Of a stretch of 64,000 nucleotides of DNA, positions 8,369 to 18,136 are shown in pieces (the stretch's first letter is position 1; every line of letters starts with the position of its first letter). The notes under the pieces are model-generated. The model was not told the DNA's origin. It did no database searches and saw nothing but the letters and a program-made list of their open reading frames with translations. The stretch lies in the NCBI RefSeq assembly GCF_000744945.1, contig NZ_JQMX01000001.1:1860001-1924000 (forward strand), written 5' to 3'. Source of the DNA: Carnobacterium maltaromaticum DSM 20342 (GTDB lineage Bacteria; Bacillota; Bacilli; Lactobacillales; Carnobacteriaceae). A program made the translations under genes and the position numbers.

Positions 8369-10018
8369 CTAATCTTCTTGAATAGAGACATATTTTAAGT
8401 TGGGTGAGCCAATTTGATACTGAATATAATCTTTTACCTTACTTTTCAGTAACATCGAATCAGCTTTTTGATACAATGGAACAATACCAACATCTTGCAT
8501 CAGCAATTTCTCTGCAGCCAAATCGTCAGCCCATTTCTTATTAGGATCACTACTATCTTCTCCCGTTGCAGCTATGACAAGCTTGTCGTATTCTTGATTT
8601 TTATACTTCCCACCATTAAAAACAGAATCTGATAAAAATAGATTTAAAAAGGCATCTGGATCGTTGGAATCCGCTCCCCATCCGGATAAAAGCAAACCAA
8701 ATTGCCCGGTATCTCCTAACTCAATTCGATTTTTAAAAGGTACATTTCTTATTTTCACTTTTATTCCTTCTAACTCTGCTTCTATTGAGCTTTGAATAAA
8801 CTGACTAACTTTCTTACTTGTTTCATCATCATCGGTGACTAATTCGATTTCTGCTGTTGAACTACCTAACTCTTTTTGAGCTTCAGTCCATAATGCTTTT
8901 GCTTTTTTTGCATCATAATCTAAATATGAACCTGATGCTTTTCGGAAGTCTTCCTTTGTTTCAGTATTTTTAGCTAAATCATTCGTGACTAAACCACCTA
9001 GAGCCTCGGAACCATTGGCTATAATCATTTTAACTAAATCCTCACGATTGATTGTTAGGGCAATTGCTTCTCTAACTTTTTGATTTTTCAACGCTGGGTG
9101 ATCAATCTGGTTCAATTCCAAATAGACAGATCTAGCTTCCAATGGCGCTTTAAATTCTGGATTATCGATATATTGTTTTGCTTGTTCCCCAGTCAAACGA
9201 ACTAAATCAATCGTATCATTTTCATATAAATTAATTCCAGTTGTTGCTTCTTTAATCACTTGATTAGTCACTTTATCCAAGGAAACATTTTTCTTATCCC
9301 AATAACTTGGATTTTTTTCATAATTCCAAGATAAGCCTGTGCCATCCCATTCAGTCAACACAAAAGGTCCATTATAAATAGCTCGTTCGCTATTCGTACC
9401 AAATTGTTCACCTTCTTTTTTTACAAATTTTTCATTTTGCGGAAAGAAAGTTCCTCGAGTAATCGTTGTCAAAAAGTTTTCTGTAGGTTTTTCTACCTTA
9501 ACTTCTAATGTTAACTCATCCATTGCCTTTATTCCTAATTCTTCGCTAGCAACAGTACCATCCATAATTTTTTGTGCATTTTTAACATCTTTCATAATAA
9601 AGGCATAGTTGGCTGCTGTCTTTGGGTCGATAACTCTCTTCCATCCAAATTCAAAGTCAGCTGCAGTAACAGCATCTCCATTTGACCAAACTAAATTAGG
9701 TTTTAATTTAAATGTATAGGTTAACCCATCTTCACTTACTTCAGCTTCCCCATCTGCTGCTGCCGGAATTGGATTGCCTTTCTGATCAAGTCGATAAAGT
9801 CCTTCCATAACTTGATTAAGTGCATTAAAACTGATTGCATCTTGAACCAAGGCTGGATCCACTGTTGGCAACTCCGCTGGCACACTTAAATTCAATACTT
9901 CTAATTTTTCATCTGCACTACTACTTGATTGACTGTTATCCTTATCATTTCCTCCACATGCAGTTAACATAGTTATACTTAAAATGGATAAAAATACAAC
10001 AAAAACCATTTTTTTCAT
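8369..10018 (-). CDS. Oligopeptide-binding lipoprotein (OppA family)
   Basis: Extracellular solute-binding protein, SBP_bac_5 family, 549 residues. The signal peptide ends in a lipobox (LTAC, Cys21), then an acidic/Ser linker and the full family domain with the typical VKKEGEQFG and GPFVLTEWDG segments. It should deliver oligopeptides to an Opp permease. No permease or ATPase gene is nearby, so it is an orphan binding protein that must use a transporter encoded elsewhere or act in peptide sensing. It has its own promoter (10084-10112). Confidence 0.88.
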   Translation of the reverse strand: MKKMVFVVFLSILSITMLTACGGNDKDNSQSSSSADEKLEVLNLSVPAELPTVDPALVQDAISFNALNQVMEGLYRLDQKGNPIPAAADGEAEVSEDGLTYTFKLKPNLVWSNGDAVTAADFEFGWKRVIDPKTAANYAFIMKDVKNAQKIMDGTVASEELGIKAMDELTLEVKVEKPTENFLTTITRGTFFPQNEKFVKKEGEQFGTNSERAIYNGPFVLTEWDGTGLSWNYEKNPSYWDKKNVSLDKVTNQVIKEATTGINLYENDTIDLVRLTGEQAKQYIDNPEFKAPLEARSVYLELNQIDHPALKNQKVREAIALTINREDLVKMIIANGSEALGGLVTNDLAKNTETKEDFRKASGSYLDYDAKKAKALWTEAQKELGSSTAEIELVTDDDETSKKVSQFIQSSIEAELEGIKVKIRNVPFKNRIELGDTGQFGLLLSGWGADSNDPDAFLNLFLSDSVFNGGKYKNQEYDKLVIAATGEDSSDPNKKWADDLAAEKLLMQDVGIVPLYQKADSMLLKSKVKDYIQYQIGSPNLKYVSIQED

Positions 10019-10083
10019 TTTTATATTCCCCCCTAAAAAAATTAAACATTGCTTTATCAGGTAATCTTTTTATTATTTAAACC

Positions 10084-10112
10084 ATCATACACAACAATCA
10101 CAACGATTACAA
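10084..10112 (-). promoter_or_regulatory. Promoter of the OppA-like gene
   Basis: Minus-strand -35 TTGTAA and -10 TATGAT with exactly 17 bases between, 66 bases before the start codon. The rest of 10019-10332 is AT-rich with no other feature I can support. Confidence 0.6.
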
Positions 10113-10332
10113 GTACTTTCATAAAAGAAAAACCTTCCATTTGATTATACATAAAAAATGTATATTATATGTATTTTATTTATGAGTGATTTTTTTCAAT
10201 CAATCGCTGATGTTATCCACTTTATATTTACGAGGTTGATTTCAACTTACAAATTTTTCTTATTTCCAACTATTTTTATACATTTTATTTTTTATAATTA
10301 ATCTTCAACACTTCTAAAAGGATGGATAAGAC

Positions 10333-10373
10333 AAAAAAGGCATCTAGAACAAATTGTTCTAGATGCCTTTTTT
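10333..10373 (-). terminator. Terminator of prs
   Basis: A ~19-bp perfect stem (AAGGCATCTAGAACAA with its complement) flanked by A6 and T6, 19 bases after the prs stop. It can work in both directions. Confidence 0.85.
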
Positions 10374-10391
10374 AGCTTCTAAATGAATGAT

Positions 10392-11375
10392 TTAGTTTTT
10401 GTCGCGTTTAAATTTCTTTTCAAATAACGGACTTACAGATTTGTTTTCATGGATACGTTTGATTGCATCTCCCATTAAAACACCCACGCTAATTTCAACG
10501 ATTTTCTCACATTTACGATCTTCTGGTAAATAGATAGAATCTGTAACAATTAATTGTTTAATTGCTGAATCTTGAATGCGTTGTAAAGCTGGGCCAGATA
10601 ACACTGGATGAGTACAACAAGCATAAACCTCTGTTGCACCTGCTTCTGCTAATGCACCTGCTGCTAATGTGATCGTACCGGCAGTATCAATCATATCATC
10701 AATCAGAATACATTTTTTACCTTCAACATTCCCAATGATATTCATCACTTCTGCAACGTTGGCTTTTGGACGACGTTTATCAATAATCGCAATTGGCGCT
10801 TTTAAAAATTCTGCTAACTTACGAGCACGAGTTACTCCACCATGGTCAGGTGAAACAACGACTACATCATCATTAGCAATATCATGATTTAAGAAATAGT
10901 TCGCTAATAAAGGTGCGCCCATCAAATGATCGACTGGTAAATCAAAGAATCCTTGAATTTGTGAAGCATGTAAATCCAATGTCAAAATACGATCTGCTCC
11001 AGCAGCTGTAATCATGTTGGCAACTAATTTTGCTGTGATTGGCTCTCTCGAACGAGCTTTACGATCTTGTCTAGCATATCCATAATATGGAATAACTAAA
11101 TTGATTGTTTTAGCACTTGCTCGTTTTAAAGCATCAATCATAATCAATAACTCCATTAAGTTATCATTGACAGGACTAGAAGTTGATTGAACAATATAAA
11201 CATGGTCCCCTCGAATACTTTCTTCAATGTTGATTCGAATTTCTCCATCGCTGAATTGATCCACAGATAATTTTCCTAATTCTACCCCCACCTCGTTAGC
11301 AATTTTCTCCGCTAACGGTCTGTTTGAGTTTAATGCAAAAATCTTGAGCTTTGGATCAAAATAATGTTCTGACAT
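10392..11375 (-). CDS. prs: Ribose-phosphate pyrophosphokinase (PRPP synthetase)
   Basis: Makes PRPP from ribose 5-phosphate and ATP for purine, pyrimidine, His, Trp and NAD synthesis. 327 residues from the ATG at 11375, chosen because GGAGG is five bases upstream; an in-frame GTG at 11387 lies too near that site. Motifs: [15 protein letters not shown], the ATP loop region [15 protein letters not shown] (near 105), VSPDHGG (near 170) and the PRPP loop [11 protein letters not shown] (near 220). It lies downstream of glmU, as in many Firmicutes. Confidence 0.95.
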   Translation of the reverse strand: MSEHYFDPKLKIFALNSNRPLAEKIANEVGVELGKLSVDQFSDGEIRINIEESIRGDHVYIVQSTSSPVNDNLMELLIMIDALKRASAKTINLVIPYYGYARQDRKARSREPITAKLVANMITAAGADRILTLDLHASQIQGFFDLPVDHLMGAPLLANYFLNHDIANDDVVVVSPDHGGVTRARKLAEFLKAPIAIIDKRRPKANVAEVMNIIGNVEGKKCILIDDMIDTAGTITLAAGALAEAGATEVYACCTHPVLSGPALQRIQDSAIKQLIVTDSIYLPEDRKCEKIVEISVGVLMGDAIKRIHENKSVSPLFEKKFKRDKN

Positions 11376-11519
11376 AATAGCCTCCACTTTCTGTTTTTAA
11401 CTTGGTTGTTGTTTCTTCACTATTAATACTATGCATTTTTCACTAAGAAATCAAGCTAAATCATTCATATAATCATAATATTTAAAATTTAATTTTTTTG
11501 ACTTATTTTAGCAATATTT

Positions 11520-12887
11520 TTAATGAGGTAACCGATCAAAATAATCAGGTTTATTCTCTTGTCTAGCTCTAGCAATTGCCAAGCTTCCAGTTGGAACATC
11601 GCTTGTAATGGTTGATCCAGCAGCAATATAGCTATCCTTTTCAATCGCTACTGGTGCTACTAAATTCGCATTACAACCAATAAAGACGTTGTCTCCAACA
11701 GTTGCACGATGTTTATTTTTTCCATCATAATTCACAAAAATTGTCCCACAACCAACATTGATATTTTCGCCTAAATCAGCATCACCAACATAAGTTAAGT
11801 GCCCAACTTTTGTATCATTCGCAATTGTTGAATTTTTCACTTCGACAAAATTACCTAAGTGCACACGCTCACCAATCTTACTCGCTGGACGTAAGTGACT
11901 ATAGGGTCCAATATTGCTATCACTTGCCATTTCTGAAGACTCAATATTTGAGCTAGTTACTTTAATACGATCCCCTAAAATGCTGTCTGAAATTTCTGAG
12001 TTGCTACCAATATAACAATCTTCACCGATAACTGTTTTGCCTTTTAATGACACTCCAGCTTCAATAATTGTATCTCGACCAATTTCAACATCTACATCAA
12101 TATAAGTGTTTTTTGGATCAAGTAACGTTACTCCATTTTCCATATGCTTACGGTTAATTCGATTACGCATCGTTTCAGCAGCTTCTGCTAAAGCAATTCT
12201 ATCATTAACACCTAGTGCTTCTTCTAATTTTTTCATACGATAAGCCGCTACAATTTGACCTTTGGATTTCATAATTTCAATCACGTCTGGTAAATAGTAT
12301 TCGCCTTGCGCATTTGCTGTACCAACTTTTGTAAGTGCATCAAACAACATCTTATTGTCAAAACAATAGGTTCCTGTATTGATTTCTTGTACACGAGCTT
12401 CTTCTTGAGTAGCATCTTTTTGTTCAACGATACGTGTCACAATCCCTAGATCATCACGTAATACGCGACCATATCCGGTTGGGTCTTCCGCAACAGCCGT
12501 TAAAATAGTGGCCTTAGCACCTTTTTCTTGATGGTAATCAAATAAATCATTTAGCGTCTCTGCTGTCAGAAGTGGTGTATCCCCACAAATGACCAATGTG
12601 ATTCCATCTTTATCTTTTAACAAACTTTCAGCTTGTAAAACAGCATGACCTGTACCTAATTGCTCCGCTTGCAAAGCATATTCTGAACGGTCACCTAAAT
12701 GTTCTTTGACTTGCTCAGCACCAAAACCAACAATTGTAACAATTCTATCTGACCCAGCTGCTTCAACTTGCCCAACAACATGTTCTACCATTGGTTTTCC
12801 TGCTACTGGATGAAGGACTTTGTATAACTTTGATTTCATTCGAGAACCTTGACCGGCTGCCAAAATAATCGCATAACGTTGTGTCAT
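11520..12887 (-). CDS. glmU: Bifunctional GlcNAc-1-P uridyltransferase / GlcN-1-P acetyltransferase
   Basis: Makes UDP-GlcNAc for peptidoglycan and teichoic acid synthesis. 455 residues. The N-terminal nucleotidyltransferase half has [11 protein letters not shown] (residues 8-18) and the GTGHA loop near 80; the C-terminal half (about 250-455) is a left-handed beta helix of hexapeptide repeats ([23 protein letters not shown]) with the acetyltransferase site. GGAG nine bases before ATG 12887 sets the start rather than 12902. prs follows 144 bases downstream. Confidence 0.95.
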   Translation of the reverse strand: MTQRYAIILAAGQGSRMKSKLYKVLHPVAGKPMVEHVVGQVEAAGSDRIVTIVGFGAEQVKEHLGDRSEYALQAEQLGTGHAVLQAESLLKDKDGITLVICGDTPLLTAETLNDLFDYHQEKGAKATILTAVAEDPTGYGRVLRDDLGIVTRIVEQKDATQEEARVQEINTGTYCFDNKMLFDALTKVGTANAQGEYYLPDVIEIMKSKGQIVAAYRMKKLEEALGVNDRIALAEAAETMRNRINRKHMENGVTLLDPKNTYIDVDVEIGRDTIIEAGVSLKGKTVIGEDCYIGSNSEISDSILGDRIKVTSSNIESSEMASDSNIGPYSHLRPASKIGERVHLGNFVEVKNSTIANDTKVGHLTYVGDADLGENINVGCGTIFVNYDGKNKHRATVGDNVFIGCNANLVAPVAIEKDSYIAAGSTITSDVPTGSLAIARARQENKPDYFDRLPH

Positions 12888-13298
12888 AATAGTAAACTCC
12901 ATTTCTATTCGTTTTATTTTATTTAACTATGGAAAAGTCTTTCTCTTAAAGTGTCTATCTCTTAAAAGTAAAGAACTACTTAAACGCTTGATTGCTTATA
13001 AAAATTCAACTTACGATTTTTAAAAAGTCAACAACCTCAACTCTTATATGATAGCGTAAAAACGGCTTATTTTCAAGAAAACTTTCGCTTTTATCATCTA
13101 TTTATTCGTTAACTCTTACAATTTTAATATTGTTTTTGCACTTCGAATAAAGGTGTCCTTAATTTCTGTTTTATGAAATAGACCAATTTTATAAAATCAG
13201 TAAATTTTAATTTTATTCATCAAAATCAAATACTTATTTCATACTAAATATGCTAAACTATAGGTAGAGTATGAAATTGATTAAAGAGGTGAATTGGA
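12888..13298. other. Divergent intergenic region glmU / AraC-type gene
   Basis: About 410 AT-rich bases. On the minus strand TTGACT plus a 17-base spacer and TGAATT (about 13000-13030) could be the glmU promoter. On the plus strand TATGCTAAACT before the AraC-type gene looks like a -10. I see no riboswitch or small gene. Confidence 0.35.
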
Positions 13299-13826
13299 AT
13301 GACGAAGATACCTAAAATTACTTATCAATTAAAAAAAGAAAAATCAAATGAAAGCTCTACCATCAAAAAAAATCCAATCACACAAGAATTAGAAGACTTT
13401 GCCTTCAATCAAGTTGACCCTTTAAGCGTACTTAGCAGTTACTACCTAAATCATCAATCGGCTGACCCGATTGACTCTATAAATGAAGTCCCACAACTAA
13501 TTGAGAAAAAAGAAATTACAGATGCAAAATACTACATTAAAATGAATTTGCATCGTACCATCACATTAGATGAAACAGCAAAAAAAGTCTTTTTAAGTCC
13601 TTATTACTTTAGTAAGCTTTTTAAAGCTGAAACAGGAATTACTTTTGTAGCCTATGTCAGTCAACAAAAAATGGTGCAAGCAACAGAATTATTACGTCAT
13701 TCTGATTTAAGTATTAGTCAGATTGCTAAAAGTTTAGGCTTTAATCAAACAAGCTATTTTTCAAGAATTTTTAAGAAAGAATATGCCATGACGCCAAAAG
13801 AATTTAGAAGTTTTTCAAAACGTTAA
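13299..13826 (+). CDS. AraC-family transcriptional regulator (small)
   Basis: 175 residues. The C-terminal 100 residues are a double helix-turn-helix AraC domain: AKKVFLSPYYFSKLFKAET and SQIAKSLGFNQTSYFSRIFKK are the two recognition-helix signatures. The N-terminal 70 residues are polar and match no ligand-binding domain I know, so the protein lacks the usual cupin or receiver domain. AAAGAGGTG precedes the ATG. It is monocistronic with a bidirectional terminator after it. Target genes are unknown; the divergent neighbour is glmU. Confidence 0.8.
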   Translation: MTKIPKITYQLKKEKSNESSTIKKNPITQELEDFAFNQVDPLSVLSSYYLNHQSADPIDSINEVPQLIEKKEITDAKYYIKMNLHRTITLDETAKKVFLSPYYFSKLFKAETGITFVAYVSQQKMVQATELLRHSDLSISQIAKSLGFNQTSYFSRIFKKEYAMTPKEFRSFSKR

Positions 13827-13872
13827 AAAAGGAAAGAATCAGCTACTAAATAGACGATTCTTTCCTTTTTTT
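13825..13872. terminator. Bidirectional terminator
   Basis: AAAAAAGGAAAGAATC pairs with GATTCTTTCCTTTTTT between the converging AraC-type and oxidoreductase genes. Confidence 0.85.
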
Positions 13873-13894
13873 AGTTCGATAAATTCTTGCTCAT

Positions 13895-14914
13895 TTAGTT
13901 GCTAATTGATTGAGTACCTTCTTCTAGTATTTCTAATTGACGAATCGTTTCTTCGTCCTTAACACTTTTCTCTTTGCCGTTAATGATTGTTTCATACAGA
14001 CCTTCGTATACACGGCTGTAATCTCCTACTTCAGAAACAACTTTTTCTTCATGATAGATTCCTTCATCGTCAATATAGGTTAATGTACCATAATGTTCTG
14101 GCAAATCAATACCAAAATCAGCATGGTTAGGCATATAAAACATCTTTAAATGCTCTTCTTGACGGTCTTTTGTCTGTTTTACAAAGCTACCTTTTTTTCC
14201 ATAAACCACAAAACTAGGACGTTCTTTTAAACGGAAATAACTAGATTTGACAGATACTTTCATTGCACCATAATAAAAATCTAAATCGAAATAATCATTC
14301 ATTCGACCTTTACCAAGTAGCTGGCGAACATCATAATGAATTTTTTCTGGATTGCCAAAATAAGACAATACTTGATCAATCGTGTGGCACCCATGACCAT
14401 ACAGATAACTAGTATCCTTAGAATAGTTAGTTACACTTTCAGGCACTTCTGGTCTGAAATAGTCGTAGTGCATTTCTACCTCTAAAATTTCTCCTAACAC
14501 ACCACTTTCAATCACCTTTTGAACGGTTAGAAAATCAGAATCAAAACGACGATTTTGGTAACATTGTACCAGTAAGTTTTTTTCTTTAGCTAAAGCAAAT
14601 AGCTCCTTGGCTTCAGCGGATGTTTCAGTAAATGGTTTTTCAATTAGAGCATTTTTACCATGCTCTAAAATCATTTTTCCATAGTTATAATGAAGCGAGC
14701 TTGGTGTGGTAACAACAACCAATTGAATTTCAGGATCATTAAAGATATCATCAATATTGGTTGTATAGTGCACTCCTTCAATCTTATCCCATTCATTTTT
14801 ATCTGTCCGTGAATAAATAGTTTTGACCTTAATTTGATTCGGTAATTTCGTAGAAAAAGGCAAATGGTAACGGTTTGTGCTTTTCCCGTTAGCTATATAG
14901 GCAATGGTTAACAT
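13895..14914 (-). CDS. Gfo/Idh/MocA family NAD(P)-dependent oxidoreductase
   Basis: 339 residues. N-terminal Rossmann domain (1-120) with the family motif LIEKPFTETSAEAKELF (EKP signature near residue 92), then the C-terminal alpha/beta dimerisation domain with GHGCHTIDQVLSYFG holding the conserved histidine. The family oxidises or reduces sugars, inositols and related polyols; the substrate here is not predictable. GGAGG eight bases before ATG 14914 sets the start. It is a single-gene unit. Confidence 0.85.
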   Translation of the reverse strand: MLTIAYIANGKSTNRYHLPFSTKLPNQIKVKTIYSRTDKNEWDKIEGVHYTTNIDDIFNDPEIQLVVVTTPSSLHYNYGKMILEHGKNALIEKPFTETSAEAKELFALAKEKNLLVQCYQNRRFDSDFLTVQKVIESGVLGEILEVEMHYDYFRPEVPESVTNYSKDTSYLYGHGCHTIDQVLSYFGNPEKIHYDVRQLLGKGRMNDYFDLDFYYGAMKVSVKSSYFRLKERPSFVVYGKKGSFVKQTKDRQEEHLKMFYMPNHADFGIDLPEHYGTLTYIDDEGIYHEEKVVSEVGDYSRVYEGLYETIINGKEKSVKDEETIRQLEILEEGTQSISN

Positions 14915-15051
14915 AGTGATTCCTCCAATTAAACTCGTCATACTTTCTGTTCACTTGATTATAAACTATTTTTAAACATTATAATAGAACTGAAGCTAAG
15001 ATAATAGAGAAACGCACTGTAATCTTGAATCTAAAACTAAATGAAATTACC

Positions 15052-15711
15052 TTAATCCATTTGTAATTTTCCGTTAAACTCAATATAATCTGTTAATGGA
15101 GTTATAAAATCAACTTGACCGTTTGTTAGATAAACATTGGGTTTATTTTGATCTTCATAGACTAATAATTCAATATATCGATTAAAGCCTACTGCAATCC
15201 CTAAATCAGCGCTAGCAAATATAAAGGCTTTTGCTTGGCCTTCTGTTAGCTTTCCTTTTTCAAATTCGGCTTTAATTAGTTGCCACTCATTGTCTTCTAA
15301 CCGACTTTGTATCTCGGAACTATCTGTCACAACCCTACTTGGTTCTCCTAATAACTCAATAACTTGTTCTTTTGTATAATGAGAGTAGTCAGGAATTATA
15401 GCACTTATTTGTCCTTCTCCGTCGGATTCATACATCACTTCTTCGTCAGCCTCTGCAGGATTTGGCCTAAATGTATTCCCCAACACTTCACTAATTTGTG
15501 TAGAGTCTGCTTCTTTTTGATTTTGAAAAGAGGAATCTTTTTTTTCACTCTCATTAGTAGTAGATTTCTTTTTTCTATCTCGCTTTTTCTTGCTAGAGTG
15601 GACAAGCTCTGAATCAGTCTCTTTAATTTTTTTTGATTCATCTTTCTGTGTTAAACTACATCCACTGGCCATTAAAAGAACTAAACTACAAGCAATAATT
15701 ATTTTTTTCAT
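15052..15711 (-). CDS. Lipoprotein, DUF4947-like
   Basis: 219 residues with a signal peptide and lipobox (ASGC, Cys18), a long Lys/Ser/Glu-rich linker (20-80), and a globular C-terminal domain (95-219) beginning YTKEQVIELLGEPSRV. That segment recalls small bacterial lipoproteins annotated DUF4947; I am not certain of the family. Function unknown, presumably at the outer face of the membrane. No operon partners are evident. Confidence 0.65.
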   Translation of the reverse strand: MKKIIIACSLVLLMASGCSLTQKDESKKIKETDSELVHSSKKKRDRKKKSTTNESEKKDSSFQNQKEADSTQISEVLGNTFRPNPAEADEEVMYESDGEGQISAIIPDYSHYTKEQVIELLGEPSRVVTDSSEIQSRLEDNEWQLIKAEFEKGKLTEGQAKAFIFASADLGIAVGFNRYIELLVYEDQNKPNVYLTNGQVDFITPLTDYIEFNGKLQMD

Positions 15712-16044
15712 TTCATTCTCCCTTTTTCTATTTTATAAATTCATACAAAAACTGCCCCACTTGATATCTTTTTATAAAAAATAATTTTCTCTTTATAATT
15801 ATTTTAACAACAAATAAAATCAAACACAACCGTTTTTATATTAGTTGTTTTTTTATAGAGCATTGTGGTTTAGTTGCTATCTTTATTTCCTTGATAATTC
15901 TAATAGGGGCATGGAGTATTAGTAGACAAGAAAATAGCTAAACCTCTATTTGAATGTATCTTTTTTGTGTAGCATTCTGCCAACTTGGCTTTTGTATTTT
16001 AAGTATTAGGTAGGTACGATTGATTTTTTATTTGCCTTAATAAA
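15712..16044. other. Intergenic region between lipoprotein gene and eut terminator
   Basis: AT-rich. A hydrophobic open frame on the plus strand (to 15941, LVAIFISLIILIGAW...) has no start codon and no ribosome site. Otherwise nothing that I can support. Confidence 0.35.
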
Positions 16045-16093
16045 AAATAGAGAATGGGAGACGATAATAACAATCGTCTCCCATTCTCTATTT
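16045..16093 (-). terminator. Terminator of the eut operon
   Basis: A perfect 21-bp stem, AAATAGAGAATGGGAGACGAT with its complement, 69 bases after eutQ and followed by TTTTTTA on the minus strand. It marks the 3' end of the ethanolamine locus. Confidence 0.85.
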
Positions 16094-16162
16094 GAATTTA
16101 ATTAAACTAAATCAGAACAGCTTTTTTCACACCTTATTTAATTTGGTTCCAAAACCTTGATA

Positions 16163-16618
16163 TTACTGTGATTGCCAATCAGCTGGGTAGGTCACATAAA
16201 TAAATCTCGCTTCACCTGTAACTGAGAATTGAATGCCACTACCTTTAGGAATTAAAATAATTTCTCCAGGTCCAGCAGAGATTTTACGACCTCCAACTAA
16301 CACATCTAATTGTCCTTCAATAATGTAATCAACTTCATCATATTCTAAGGTCCAATCAAAGGTTGTATTTTTCATCACCATTAACCCACAACCTAATCGT
16401 GGGCTTTCTGATAAATTGACTAAATCTTTACAGTACACAACGTCTCCTGCTTTACCCGTATCTAAACGATCTTCTTCTGATACGTCTAATTGAGGCAATT
16501 TGATCGATAATACACCACTTGGGTCCACTGTTTTTGTGTCAGCTTTTCCTTTGGTCATTTGTTCCATAATCACTTCACGAACTATGCGCTCTAACATATT
16601 TTTGTCTATATCAGCCAT
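16163..16618 (-). CDS. eutQ: Ethanolamine utilisation protein EutQ
   Basis: 151 residues. The C-terminal half is a cupin barrel (GCGLMVMKNTTFDWTLEYDEVDYIIEG ... GPGEIILIPKGSGIQFSV, about 80-145). EutQ acts in the microcompartment pathway and is reported to have acetate kinase activity, turning acetyl-phosphate into ATP and acetate. The N-terminal segment (MLERIVREVIMEQM) resembles a short targeting helix used for cargo encapsulation. It is the last gene of the eut operon, three bases after eutH. Confidence 0.88.
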   Translation of the reverse strand: MADIDKNMLERIVREVIMEQMTKGKADTKTVDPSGVLSIKLPQLDVSEEDRLDTGKAGDVVYCKDLVNLSESPRLGCGLMVMKNTTFDWTLEYDEVDYIIEGQLDVLVGGRKISAGPGEIILIPKGSGIQFSVTGEARFIYVTYPADWQSQ

Positions 16619-16621
16619 CGT

Positions 16622-17725
16622 TTATTTCGCTCCCTCTGTTGTTTTCTTGCCTAACATGCGGTTAGCCATAAAGACTGCAACTAAAATAGCTGTGACTCCA
16701 CCGATTAGTTTACCTACCATCATTGGGAAGATCATTTCTTTCGCTACACCAGCTGTAAAGCCTAAGTGATCGCCTAATACAAAGGCTGCTGAAACAGCAA
16801 ACGCTACGTTGATAATCTTGCCACGGTCATCCATGTCTTTCATCATTTGGAACATTGGAATACTATTAGCTAATGTTGCAACTAAACCTGCTGCAGCAAT
16901 TTCATTCATACCTAACACTTTACCTAATTTCATTAATGGTGTTTTGAAAACCTTTGTAATAACAAAAACAAAACAGAATGCTCCTGCTAAGGTTAAAGCA
17001 ATACCACCAACGACTTCAATCCCACTTGTAATTGGTTCGATTCCTGGAATTAAGGTTACTCCTACTAATAGTTGAATCGCTCCAACAACTAAACCAATAA
17101 TCGCTACAATCACTACAAATTTCCCGAAAACAGTAAAGCCTTTAATCATCGCTTCTGGCTTAAACCATAAGCCTAGCATAATGATTGCTGCCACTAATAC
17201 GATTGGAATTAAATTCATTAAAATCATTTGAATTGGGAAACCAGCTACTAAACCACCGGCTAAACAACCGATTGGAATGGTAATAATTCCTGATAAAACA
17301 CCTGTCGCTAAAAATTTATGGTCATTTTTATCAATAATTCCTAATGCTACTGGAATAGTAAAGACTAAAGTTGGTCCCATCATTGCACCTAGTATTGTCC
17401 CAGCAAATAGACCCGCTTGAGGATCGATTGCTAATTGTTGAGCTAATGCAAAACCACCCATATCGTTTGCTAGTAAAGTTGTCGCAAACATCGCTGGATC
17501 TGCTCCGAGTGCACTATAAAGCGGTACAACTACCGGGCTAAGTACCTTTGCTAAAACTGGAGCTAAGGTGATAATTCCGATCATTGATAGCGCCAAAGCA
17601 CCCATAGCCATGATACCTTCTTCAAATTGTTCTCCCAAACCAAACTTATTGCCAATACATTTATCAATCGCTCCTAAAATCATAAAGAAAACCATGATAT
17701 ACATAATAATTTCATTAATACTCAA
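16622..17725 (-). CDS. eutH: Ethanolamine permease EutH
   Basis: 367-residue polytopic membrane protein with about ten hydrophobic helices and the conserved EutH segments ANDMGGFALAQQLA, GAMMGPTLVFTIPVALG and LGDHLGFTAGV. It imports ethanolamine when the substrate is scarce or protonated. GGAGG precedes the ATG. A long hairpin lies between eutN and eutH. Confidence 0.93.
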   Translation of the reverse strand: MSINEIIMYIMVFFMILGAIDKCIGNKFGLGEQFEEGIMAMGALALSMIGIITLAPVLAKVLSPVVVPLYSALGADPAMFATTLLANDMGGFALAQQLAIDPQAGLFAGTILGAMMGPTLVFTIPVALGIIDKNDHKFLATGVLSGIITIPIGCLAGGLVAGFPIQMILMNLIPIVLVAAIIMLGLWFKPEAMIKGFTVFGKFVVIVAIIGLVVGAIQLLVGVTLIPGIEPITSGIEVVGGIALTLAGAFCFVFVITKVFKTPLMKLGKVLGMNEIAAAGLVATLANSIPMFQMMKDMDDRGKIINVAFAVSAAFVLGDHLGFTAGVAKEMIFPMMVGKLIGGVTAILVAVFMANRMLGKKTTEGAK

Positions 17726-17759
17726 ATGTAATCCCTCCTATTTTTTAATAGAAAAATGG

Positions 17760-17803
17760 CGAGAGTCTTTCTATATGCCGTTTTGCATCTTGAATGACTC
17801 TCG
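17760..17803 (-). promoter_or_regulatory. Intercistronic hairpin between eutN and eutH
   Basis: CGAGAGTC pairs with GACTCTCG, enclosing a small hairpin ATGC-AAAACG-GCAT (minus strand); GCCATTTTTC follows, so it resembles an attenuator. The six-base inner loop has A at position 1 but A, not G, at position 4, so it is not a clean ANTAR site. Confidence 0.5.
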
Positions 17804-17817
17804 TACTTTTTTTATTT

Positions 17818-18087
17818 CTATCCTTCTCGTTCAACAGAATCAATAATTCCAACGATAACCGCATCAACTGGAACGCCTTCTTTATCCAAAGATAACCGCG
17901 CTGCGCCTCCAGTCGTTACTAAAACTAAGTCACCAAAACCTGCTCCAGCATTGTCTGCAGCAACAAGTGATTGAGGCGCAGATTGATGTTCATCGGTCTC
18001 AGTTTCAACAATTAAAAATTTCAATCCGTTTAATTTTTCATCTTTTCGTGTTGCCCAAAGACTTCCTGTAACTTTTCCAATTATCAT
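17818..18087 (-). CDS. eutN: Microcompartment vertex protein EutN
   Basis: 89 residues, the EutN/CcmL pentamer family that caps the vertices of the microcompartment shell. Features: IGKVTGSLWATRKDEKLNGLKFLIVE at the start and AGFGDLVLVTTGGAARLS in the middle, the classic EutN core. Lies between the small eut protein and eutH. Confidence 0.92.
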   Translation of the reverse strand: MIIGKVTGSLWATRKDEKLNGLKFLIVETETDEHQSAPQSLVAADNAGAGFGDLVLVTTGGAARLSLDKEGVPVDAVIVGIIDSVEREG

Positions 18088-18136
18088 CTACTCGGCCTCA
18101 TTTCACTTCACTTGACTAGGTTTTTTCCGTCGTTCC

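Noticed and set aside
8104..8391. Open frame of 95 codons on the minus strand
   Set aside because: It reads through the tandem hairpin repeats; the similar peptide from 32862-33053 arises only because the repeat is shared. No ribosome site, and the stem structure explains the conservation.
15850..15941. Hydrophobic plus-strand frame ending LVAIFISLIILIGAW plus SISRQENS, toxin-like
   Set aside because: No ATG, GTG or TTG start and no ribosome site in frame; no antisense RNA or terminator around it. At most a remnant.
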